Below the pieces are notes generated by a model, which was given only the letters and a program-made list of their open reading frames with translations, was not told the DNA's origin and did no database searches. Both the position numbers and the translations under genes were made by a program. Shown here piece by piece: positions 1-4,637 of a DNA stretch of 5,303 nucleotides. Source of the DNA: CAZTZL01 sp964537715 (GTDB lineage: Bacteria; Zhuqueibacterota; QNDG01; DSAB01); the NCBI GenBank assembly GCA_964537715.1, contig CAZIAH010000183.1:1-5303 (forward strand), in the 5' to 3' direction. Position 1 is the stretch's first letter, and each line of letters opens with the position of its first letter.

Positions 1-836
1 ATGTCATTCAGGTATTTTTCGATCTTTTTTTGTTGATCGCTTTCTTCGTGATCCACGACGCAGACGAAGGATTCGAAAGCTGCTTTGTAACCGAACAGTT
101 TATCCTCATACACTTCGTAAGGACCAATCACGATTTCGATGTCTCCGGCCAAATCCATCCAGTCCATGTCGCTCTGATAATAATCGTTGGAGAGGAATGC
201 GTCGGCCCGGCTGTTCAGGTAGGTTTTCAGTGTTTTGTCCGATGTCAATTCAGCCGCATTCCTAAGAACCTCCGCAACCGATTTCAGTTTGTCTTTATAA
301 AATTCTGAATAGGGGATAGCTTCCAGTTTTTTCCCTTTTCTGCGAATGATGGTGAAGTTGCTTTCAAAAGCTTCCCGGTCGTCCGGATGATTTTGCACCC
401 AGTTGTTGAATTCTTCTTTGGTCATGTCTTCCGGGTAAAAATTAGCGCCGTCGGGTTTGGGAACGGTGTTGATAAAGGGTTGGTCTTCCTCGAGCCGGTT
501 CCACGGACCGAACATGATTTTAAACAGATCGAGATAGGCTTTAGCATCTGGATTTTTGGAGTGTTCCAGAGTTTTTAGAATATCTGGATTTTCACGATAC
601 ACCTGGGAAAGAAACAGGTCGTCCATGTAAGTGGCGGCTTTGACCAGTAATCGGATCACCCGTATTTCTTTTGCGGGCAGATAGGATAAATCGTAGGTCA
701 AAGTGACCGGTGCGAGTTTATCGAGCTGTTTTTGAACATAATCCATAGATGCTTTCTCCGTGATGACCTTCTTCTGGCAACCATAGAATATCATTGAAAC
801 AATGATCAAGATGGCGATAATAGTCCAGCTACGCAT
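1..836 (-). CDS. Dipeptidyl-peptidase III (M49)-family lipoprotein, N-terminal part; gene runs off the left edge
   Basis: The frame is open without a stop from ATG (834-836) to the window edge, giving 278 codons. An AAGGAGA ribosome site (843-849) lies 6 nt upstream and fixes the start. Residues 1-20 look like a lipoprotein signal: one basic residue, a hydrophobic core (residues 5-17), then FYGC with Cys20 as the presumed lipidated residue. The lipobox is non-canonical (Phe at -3). Residues 133-143 (FYPEDMTKEEF) and 232-255, including IGPYEVYEDKLFGYKAAFE, match my memory of a bacterial group of M49-like, zinc-dependent DPP III relatives of about 550 residues. Known family members remove dipeptides from peptide N-termini. 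The zinc-binding HEXXH-type motif lies in the C-terminal half and should be beyond the edge, so catalytic competence cannot be judged here. The gene diverges from hsp20. An envelope location is inferred from the signal only. Family assignment is fairly sure; substrate is unknown. Confidence 0.75.
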   Translation of the reverse strand, partial: MRSWTIIAILIIVSMIFYGCQKKVITEKASMDYVQKQLDKLAPVTLTYDLSYLPAKEIRVIRLLVKAATYMDDLFLSQVYRENPDILKTLEHSKNPDAKAYLDLFKIMFGPWNRLEEDQPFINTVPKPDGANFYPEDMTKEEFNNWVQNHPDDREAFESNFTIIRRKGKKLEAIPYSEFYKDKLKSVAEVLRNAAELTSDKTLKTYLNSRADAFLSNDYYQSDMDWMDLAGDIEIVIGPYEVYEDKLFGYKAAFESFVCVVDHEESDQQKKIEKYLND

Positions 837-869
837 GGCATTTCTCCTTTTTCCAATTTGTTTGATTTC

Positions 870-898
870 AATATAAATAAATTTGCAACAAGGTGCAA
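870..898 (-). promoter_or_regulatory. Candidate sigma-70-type promoter for the M49 peptidase gene
   Basis: Read on the minus strand, TTGCAC (893-898) and TATATT (870-875) are separated by 17 nt. The -10 box matches 5 of 6 consensus positions, the -35 box only 3 of 6. The inferred start near 863 leaves a leader of about 27 nt that includes the ribosome site. In such AT-rich DNA a match of this quality may be chance. Confidence 0.35.
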
Positions 899-900
899 CA
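884..900. repeat. Phased direct repeat TGCAACA x2
   Basis: TGCAACA occurs at 884-890 and again at 894-900, exactly 10 bp apart, so both copies face the same side of the helix. They overlap the -35 box and spacer of the candidate peptidase promoter, where a regulator would interfere with or recruit polymerase. A role as operator is inferred from position only. Confidence 0.35.
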
Positions 901-971
901 TGAAATCTGTAATATAAATGTAACAAATAGCAGAGATCTATTTTCAGCTAATTTTTTATTCTGTGTGCCAG

Positions 972-1005
972 AATGGCCATATATTTTATAGTAAAATGCC
1001 ATATA
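972..1005. repeat. Paired AATG(G)CCATATA sites flanking TTTTA-TAG-TAAAA
   Basis: AATGGCCATATA (972-983) and AATGCCATATA (995-1005) are near-identical direct repeats about 23 bp (two helical turns) apart. Between them lies the inverted repeat TTTTA-TAG-TAAAA (984-996). The cluster sits roughly 120-155 bp upstream of the predicted sigma-54 start, within the usual range for bacterial enhancer-binding proteins. Which protein would bind is unknown. Confidence 0.35.
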
Positions 1006-1014
1006 GACGTTTTG

Positions 1015-1044
1015 TTGACAATTTGACAATTGTTGAAATTTCAA
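1015..1044. promoter_or_regulatory. Candidate activator site: tandem TTGACAAT and palindrome TTGAAATTTCAA
   Basis: TTGACAATT is repeated with an 8-bp period (1015-1023, 1023-1031), contains the palindrome ACAATTGT (1026-1033), and is followed by the 12-bp perfect palindrome TTGAAATTTCAA (1033-1044). The cluster is about 60-85 bp upstream of the -24 element, a typical position for a sigma-54 activator. TTGACA also resembles a -35 box, but no acceptable -10 box lies 16-18 nt downstream, so a sigma-70 promoter is less likely. Confidence 0.4.
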
Positions 1045-1099
1045 TGACGTTTTAAACTAAGCCAAGTAAATACAATATATTATATTTAAACATTTTTGT

Positions 1100-1117
1100 T
1101 TGGCATATCAGTTGCAT
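1100..1117 (+). promoter_or_regulatory. Sigma-54 (RpoN) -24/-12 promoter of hsp20
   Basis: The sequence TTGGCATATCAGTTGCAT has TGGCA at the -24 element (GG at 1102-1103) and TTGCA at the -12 element (GC at 1114-1115). The two invariant dinucleotides are separated by exactly 10 bp, as sigma-54 requires. It agrees with YTGGCACG-N4-TTGCW except for C-to-T and G-to-A after TGGCA. The start would fall near 1126, giving a leader of about 40 nt ahead of hsp20. Transcription from such promoters needs an ATP-driven activator bound upstream, which agrees with the symmetric motifs found there. Confidence 0.75.
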
Positions 1118-1167
1118 AACAAAGAGATGAACTGAGATAATCAAGAACTTGAAAGGAGGAAAAGAAA

Positions 1168-1596
1168 ATGTCACTCATAAAATGGAGTCCTTACAGAAAC
1201 CTAATTTCGCTTCCTGATGAAATCGACCGGTTTTTCAATGGTTTTGGTCTGGATCTGAATGTGTCTGATTCGGTCTGGTCTCCCGATGTGGATATTTCCG
1301 AAACCGAGAATCAGTATGAGGTTAATGCCGAGATTCCCGGCTTGAAGAAAGAAGATATCAAGCTCTCTGTTGAAGACAATGTACTTACTTTGAGCGGTGA
1401 GAGAAAAGTTGAAAAAGAAACCGACAAAAAGAATTATCACAGGGTCGAAAGAGCATACGGAAAATTTGAACGGTCCTTCCGGCTGCCAAAAGAAGTGGAT
1501 GCAGAGAATATCAAAGCCAATTACAAGAATGGTGTTCTCACCGTACAACTTCCAAAAACTGAGGCCGTCAAACCCAAAGAAATCGCAGTAAGCTGA
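1168..1596 (+). CDS. Small heat-shock protein, Hsp20/alpha-crystallin family
   Basis: This ATP-independent cytoplasmic holdase binds unfolding proteins and keeps them refoldable. The protein has 142 residues, normal for the family. An N-terminal arm (1-38) is followed by the alpha-crystallin domain (about 39-131): W37-x-P39 at its entry, the ESGERK-type segment seen here as LSGERKVEKE (75-84), FERSFRLP (100-107), and the signature GVLTVQLPK (122-130). The C-terminal tail ends in I139-A-V141, the IxI/V motif that docks on neighbouring subunits during oligomer assembly. ATG is preceded by a very strong AAAGGAGGA (1152-1160) at 7 nt. The gene appears to be transcribed alone: a sigma-54 promoter upstream and a strong hairpin 24 nt after the stop. 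Control by sigma-54 rather than by CIRCE/HrcA is suggested by the sequence. Confidence 0.96.
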   Translation: MSLIKWSPYRNLISLPDEIDRFFNGFGLDLNVSDSVWSPDVDISETENQYEVNAEIPGLKKEDIKLSVEDNVLTLSGERKVEKETDKKNYHRVERAYGKFERSFRLPKEVDAENIKANYKNGVLTVQLPKTEAVKPKEIAVS

Positions 1597-1620
1597 TTCT
1601 TCAGGAAATACGATTCAGGA

Positions 1621-1674
1621 AAACAAGGTCCTTAACTTTCGGGTTAAGGACCTTGTTTATTGACAGGTTTTTTT
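1621..1674. terminator. Bidirectional terminator hairpin between convergent hsp20 and yggS-family genes
   Basis: A perfect 16-bp stem (1621-1636 with 1643-1658) encloses the 6-nt loop TTTCGG. On the plus strand the immediate 3' side is TTTATTG, with a run of seven T only at 1668-1674. On the minus strand the stem runs into TTTTCC. It therefore probably serves both genes, which end facing each other at 1596 and 1714. The T tracts are imperfect on both strands, but the stem is unusually strong. Confidence 0.8.
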
Positions 1675-1713
1675 GTTCGGTTCGATGATTCGATGAAAAT
1701 AGATAAGGAAAAT

Positions 1714-2370
1714 TTATCTTGGTCCGAAAATTTTTGTACCGATGCGAATGATATTGGCTCCTTCTTCGATGGCAATCGGGTAAGTGTTGCTCATGCCCAT
1801 GGAAAGGAATTGCATCCTGATATTTGGAAGAGCAAGGGATTTGAGGTGTTCGTAACATTTTCTTGTTTCGATAAAATAAGGACGTGCCGATTCGGGATTG
1901 CCGGAAAGAGGGCCCATGGTCATCAGACCATTGACTTCGATATGTTTTAAAGCGGACAGATTCCGGATCAGTGGTTCCAGATCTTCTGGCAGTACACCGA
2001 ATTTTTGAGGTTCGCGTCCGCTGTTGACTTCGATCAATACCGGCATGATTTTAGCGATCTGCGCACTTCGTTTGTCGATCTCCTCTGCAATTCGGATCGA
2101 ATCGACCGTTTCAATCATGTCAAAAATTTCAACCGCTTTTTTTATTTTATTGCGCTGTAGATGTCCGATAAAATGGTATTTGACTCTTCTACCCAGACTT
2201 TCCAAAACAGAAACAGCTTCCTGAACATAATTTTCTCCGATGATACGAATGCCCGCATCGATAGCCTCGCGGATTTCTTTGACCGTACGCGTCTTGGCTG
2301 CCGCGACCAGTTCGATATTTTCGGGAAGGTTACTGAGGATAGTTTTTACATTTTCAGAAATCATATTCAT
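1714..2370 (-). CDS. yggS: YggS/PROSC-family PLP-binding homeostasis protein
   Basis: This cytoplasmic protein binds pyridoxal 5'-phosphate and buffers vitamin B6 and amino-acid metabolism; known members show no clear enzyme activity. The 218 residues form the alanine-racemase-like TIM barrel. PLP-binding lysine is K26 in LVAAAKTRT. Other family marks are GENYVQE (45-51), HFIGHLQRNK (66-75), GLMTMGPL (148-155), the phosphate-binding segment MGMS (191-194), and RIGTKIFG (209-216). The protein is slightly short compared with the usual 225-235 residues because it begins close to the first helix. ATG at 2368-2370 is used here; a second ATG lies two codons further in. The ribosome site is weak (AAGAGA about 14 nt upstream). 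After MGMS it reads NTYP, where Escherichia coli and human proteins have Asp at the second position. The gene stands alone, convergent with hsp20 and divergent from the next operon. Confidence 0.95.
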   Translation of the reverse strand: MNMISENVKTILSNLPENIELVAAAKTRTVKEIREAIDAGIRIIGENYVQEAVSVLESLGRRVKYHFIGHLQRNKIKKAVEIFDMIETVDSIRIAEEIDKRSAQIAKIMPVLIEVNSGREPQKFGVLPEDLEPLIRNLSALKHIEVNGLMTMGPLSGNPESARPYFIETRKCYEHLKSLALPNIRMQFLSMGMSNTYPIAIEEGANIIRIGTKIFGPR

Positions 2371-2408
2371 GATAAGGAGTCGAATCTCTTGAAAACAATC
2401 ACCACTCT

Positions 2409-2436
2409 AAAATAAGAATTTTGATTTCTTTTTCAA
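2409..2436 (-). promoter_or_regulatory. Candidate sigma-70-type promoter for the yggS-family gene
   Basis: On the minus strand TTGAAA (2431-2436) and TATTTT (2409-2414) are 16 nt apart, each matching 4 of 6 consensus positions. The start would fall near 2402, about 32 nt before the ATG. The surrounding DNA is very AT-rich, so support is moderate at best. Confidence 0.35.
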
Positions 2437-2438
2437 GC

Positions 2439-2452
2439 ATATTTTAAAATAT
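2439..2452. repeat. 14-bp perfect palindrome ATATTTTAAAATAT in a divergent promoter region
   Basis: The symmetric sequence lies between the candidate promoters of the yggS-family gene and the nuclease operon, just upstream of both -35 boxes. It could be an operator or only an easily melted AT-rich spacer; base composition makes chance symmetry fairly likely. Confidence 0.3.
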
Positions 2453-2456
2453 ATTC

Positions 2457-2485
2457 TTGATTTAAGTCGGGTGAAAGAGTATATT
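2457..2485 (+). promoter_or_regulatory. Candidate sigma-70-type promoter of the four-gene operon
   Basis: TTGATT (2457-2462) and TATATT (2480-2485) are separated by 17 nt, matching 4 of 6 and 5 of 6 consensus positions. The inferred start near 2492 gives a leader of about 75 nt to the preferred ATG at 2567. Confidence 0.45.
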
Positions 2486-2554
2486 TCCATATGAAACCAC
2501 AGCGTGGAAGGATTAAGAATCAATCCATTTATTCCACGGAAGCCATTCGGTCGT

Positions 2555-2561
2555 AAAAGGA
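2555..2561 (+). promoter_or_regulatory. Ribosome binding site that sets the nuclease start
   Basis: AAAAGGA ends 5 nt before ATG 2567-2569. The alternative in-frame GTG at 2504 has no comparable purine-rich site in front of it and would leave only about 12 nt of leader from the predicted transcription start. This favours ATG 2567. Confidence 0.55.
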
Positions 2562-2566
2562 TTGAA

Positions 2567-3826
2567 ATGGACCTCAAAGACAGACTCAAATACTTCGAGA
2601 AAGATTTCACCCGTCCCAAAACAATCTCCGTTTCCCGCGAAAATGATATTGATCTTTACGTTGAAGGCGAAGTAATCTCCGGCGATATCGGAGAATATTT
2701 CCTGTCATCCAAAACCTATCCATCCGATACCAGACACGGAAAGGTTCCCATTCATTCTGTCCGGGAGACCGATCCTGCCATTTTTCGTCTTGTGGCCCGA
2801 GACGACACCTTCCCCGCTGTCGATTTTTCGCGAACCCTTTTTATCGATACGGAAACCACAGGGCTTGCCGGAGGCACCGGCACGGTTCCCTTTCTCATCG
2901 GAATCGGCTATTTTGTCGAGGAGGGTTTTAGGATCGACCAATACTTTATGCGGGATTACCATGAGGAAACGGCCGTATTGAATGCGGTGAAAGATCAATT
3001 TGAAAATTGTCAGGTTCTAATGAGTTACAACGGCAAGTGTTATGATTTGAATCTGCTCGCATCCCGGTTCACGCTTTCCCGGATGAAAAATCCCGCGGCC
3101 GATATCCCTCATCTCGATCTACTGTTTCCGGTTCGCAGACTGTGGCGGCGTCGGATCGGAGACTGTTCCCTGACCAATGTGGAACGGACGATTTTAGGAT
3201 TCGAGCGCGTAAATGATATTCCCGGTTTTCTCATCCCGTCCATCTATTTCGAATATCTCCGAACAAAAAACGGACGCTCTCTGGCGACTGTTTTTCAGCA
3301 CAACCGATGGGACATTATTGCTCTGGCGGCATTGGCTGGATTGACCGGACAGATTCATCAAACACCGCTCGAAAAGCTGAGCCATCCCGCCGATTTGTAC
3401 AGTCTGGGCCGCACGTTCGAGTCGATGTCCCAGACCGAGTCCGCCATCGTTTGTCTGAAAGAAGCGATCCGCCGTGCCAGCGATTCGGAAGAAAACGAAG
3501 AAATGGTTTCCACATTGGGCATGTTGTACAAGCGGCTCGAATACTGGGACGAGGCTCTCGAAATCTGGCAGTCGATGGTCGATCATTCTGTCGGCGGAAT
3601 TTCTCCGTACGAAGAAATCGCCAAATATTTCGAACACCGAAAAAGAGATTATCCACAGGCCATCGGGATTGTGAACCGGGCACTGAAACGGATCCAATTG
3701 GCCGAAGGACTGCGCCCGGAATATCGTCATGCTGTAGATCGTCGGGATCTGGAATACCGTCTAGCGAGACTGATTCGAAAATTGAATGAAAAAAAACATA
3801 AGGAGAATCGATGGATTGGAAAGTGA
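2567..3826 (+). CDS. YprB-like RNase H-fold (DEDD-type) exonuclease with C-terminal TPR-like region
   Basis: A predicted cytoplasmic 3'-5' exonuclease of the YprB/COG3359 type; the natural substrate is not established. Using ATG 2567 the protein has 419 residues, and the GTG at 2504 would add 21 that look unrelated to the family. The nuclease core shows Exo I, FIDTETTGLAGGTGT (92-106, acidic D94 and E96); Exo II, SYNGKCYDLNLL (153-164, D160); and Exo III, HNRWDIIALAAL (245-256, H245 and D249). These are the metal-binding acidic positions of DEDD nucleases. Residues about 275-375 form helical pairs resembling tetratricopeptide repeats (LYSLGRTFESMSQTESAIVCL and LGMLYKRLEYWDEALEIW segments), probably a protein-binding platform. 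The 3' end overlaps the following transporter gene by 16 nt, so translation may be coupled. The first gene of the operon, it lies divergent from the yggS-family gene. Confidence 0.88.
   Translation: MDLKDRLKYFEKDFTRPKTISVSRENDIDLYVEGEVISGDIGEYFLSSKTYPSDTRHGKVPIHSVRETDPAIFRLVARDDTFPAVDFSRTLFIDTETTGLAGGTGTVPFLIGIGYFVEEGFRIDQYFMRDYHEETAVLNAVKDQFENCQVLMSYNGKCYDLNLLASRFTLSRMKNPAADIPHLDLLFPVRRLWRRRIGDCSLTNVERTILGFERVNDIPGFLIPSIYFEYLRTKNGRSLATVFQHNRWDIIALAALAGLTGQIHQTPLEKLSHPADLYSLGRTFESMSQTESAIVCLKEAIRRASDSEENEEMVSTLGMLYKRLEYWDEALEIWQSMVDHSVGGISPYEEIAKYFEHRKRDYPQAIGIVNRALKRIQLAEGLRPEYRHAVDRRDLEYRLARLIRKLNEKKHKENRWIGK
3800..3806 (+). promoter_or_regulatory. Ribosome binding site inside the nuclease gene for the GDT1-like gene
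   Basis: AAGGAGA lies 4 nt before ATG 3811, within the last codons of the upstream gene. It favours ATG 3811 over the in-frame ATG at 3826, which overlaps the upstream TGA stop (TGATG) but would be 19 nt from this site. Confidence 0.65.
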
Positions 3827-4089
3827 TGGTTACCGTATTTGCCTCCGTTTTTTTAGCGGAATTAGGCGATAAGACACAACTGGCCGTATTCTGTTTTTCC
3901 ATAGCCCAGAAATCCAAATTGGCCGTTTTTTTGGGAGCTTCTTTTGCCCTGATATTGACCTCTCTTCTGGCGGTTATTTTGGGCAGCGCGATCAGTCATT
4001 ACATCAGGGGAATTGGACTGATCCATCGTCTCGCCGGTGTGGTCTTTATTGCCATCGGTGTGTTCATGATTTTTGGAAAAATATCTTGA
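3811..4089 (+). CDS. Half-size UPF0016/GDT1 (TMEM165)-family cation transporter
   Basis: An inner-membrane protein of the GDT1 family, whose characterised members move Mn2+ and/or Ca2+ across membranes. The 92 residues contain one copy of the signature E17-L-G-D20-K21-T22, whose acidic residues form the cation site. Three hydrophobic segments are visible: about 4-29 (carrying the motif), 36-60 and 70-88. Full-length members have about 190 or more residues with two inverted repeats and two such motifs, so this is a single-repeat form. Such short bacterial forms are known and presumably pair as homodimers or with a second half encoded elsewhere; no partner half is visible here. The frame is intact with a clean stop, so it does not look like a broken gene. 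It overlaps the nuclease gene by 16 nt and is 20 nt ahead of the TIGR03546 gene. Substrate is inferred from the family only. Confidence 0.9.
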   Translation: MDWKVMVTVFASVFLAELGDKTQLAVFCFSIAQKSKLAVFLGASFALILTSLLAVILGSAISHYIRGIGLIHRLAGVVFIAIGVFMIFGKIS

Positions 4090-4109
4090 ACCTTCAAAGG
4101 GGGTAAAGA

Positions 4110-4634
4110 ATGATATTTTTAAAAATCCTCGGAAAATTGATCAAGGTTCTAAGGTCCAACGCGTCCCCGTCTCAGATCGCGTGGGGGTTCGCTCTGGGAA
4201 CCTTTCTCGGATTTACGCCTTTGATGAGTCTGCACAATCTCGGAATTGTCTTTCTGATTTGTATTTTGAATGTCAATATCTCCGCAGCGCTTTTCGGATG
4301 GCTTGTGTGCGGCATTCTATCTTTTTCCCTCGATCCGCTTTTTCATACCATCGGATTCAGTATACTCGTTCAGGCTGGATTTCTGAAATCCTTCTGGACT
4401 ACACTTTACAACGTACCCATCGCGCCGCTGACACGGTTCAATAATACTATCGTCATGGGGAGTTTCGTGTTTTCCCTGATCGCGTTTGTTCCAGCATATT
4501 TGTTATTTCGGAAATTTGTCGTGGTCTATCGAAGTTCGTGGAACGAGAAACTGCAGAAAGTGAAATTCTTCCAAATTTTCAAGGGCAGCAAATTTGTCAA
4601 ACTTTATTTTAAAGTCAGAAAACTGGGAGATTGA
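4110..4634 (+). CDS. TIGR03546 family membrane protein (DUF2062-like)
   Basis: The function is unknown. The 174 residues have the DUF2062-like pattern SPSQIAWGFALGTFLGFTP (19-37), followed by hydrophobic segments at about 44-54, 57-72 and 113-136, the conserved-looking N56 after a short turn, and D75-P76 before an amphipathic stretch. The C-terminal 40 residues are rich in Lys, Arg and Phe and should lie in the cytoplasm. TIGR03546 genes are typically adjacent to TIGR03545 genes, as here: the next ATG is 3 nt after this stop. That neighbourhood strongly supports the assignment. ATG 4110 is preceded by AAAGGGGGT (4096-4104) at about 6 nt. Together with its neighbour it probably forms an envelope complex; lipid or envelope traffic is a guess drawn from the AsmA-like look of the partner. 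Confidence 0.85.
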   Translation: MIFLKILGKLIKVLRSNASPSQIAWGFALGTFLGFTPLMSLHNLGIVFLICILNVNISAALFGWLVCGILSFSLDPLFHTIGFSILVQAGFLKSFWTTLYNVPIAPLTRFNNTIVMGSFVFSLIAFVPAYLLFRKFVVVYRSSWNEKLQKVKFFQIFKGSKFVKLYFKVRKLGD

Positions 4635-4637
4635 CCC

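Larger units (their letters stand above)
837..1167. other. AT-rich divergent intergenic regulatory region between the peptidase and hsp20
   Basis: These 331 bases hold no convincing gene. Both flanking genes are transcribed outward from it. It contains a sigma-70-like candidate for the minus strand, a sigma-54 promoter for the plus strand, a 10-bp-phased repeat of TGCAACA, a pair of AATGGCCATATA/AATGCCATATA sites, a tandem TTGACAAT and a 12-bp perfect palindrome TTGAAATTTCAA. No CIRCE (TTAGCACTC-N9-GAGTGCTAA) element for HrcA is seen. Confidence 0.7.

Noticed and set aside
30..578. Plus-strand open frames of 92 and 63 codons (30-308, 387-578)
   Set aside because: They lie antisense to the M49-family gene, have no ribosome site and show no recognisable protein features.
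1015..1058. Sigma-70 promoter from TTGACA at 1015 or 1023
   Set aside because: No -10-like hexamer occurs 16-18 nt downstream of either TTGACA.
837..1167. CIRCE element or RNA thermometer for hsp20
   Set aside because: No TTAGCACTC/GAGTGCTAA pair is present, and the predicted leader of about 40 nt shows no clear stem pairing with the AAAGGAGGA site.
1201..1548. Minus-strand frame of 115 codons opposite hsp20
   Set aside because: A shadow of the strongly conserved hsp20 coding frame, with no ribosome site or family resemblance.
2491..2556. Short frame of 21 codons starting MKPQRGRIKN, in the leader of the nuclease gene
   Set aside because: It could be a leader peptide, but has no good ribosome site and the predicted transcript starts at about its ATG; there is nothing else to support it.
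2504..2566. GTG start extending the nuclease by 21 residues
   Set aside because: No ribosome site is present, while ATG 2567 has AAAAGGA at 5 nt and begins MDLKDRLKYFE, which looks like a natural N-terminus.
3194..3917. Minus-strand frames of 178 and 200 codons opposite the nuclease gene
   Set aside because: Long only because of the codon usage of the sense gene; they overlap each other and show no protein signature.
4073..4444. Plus-strand frame of 123 codons across the TIGR03546 gene
   Set aside because: Out-of-frame shadow; the TIGR03546 frame has the hydrophobic pattern and family motifs.
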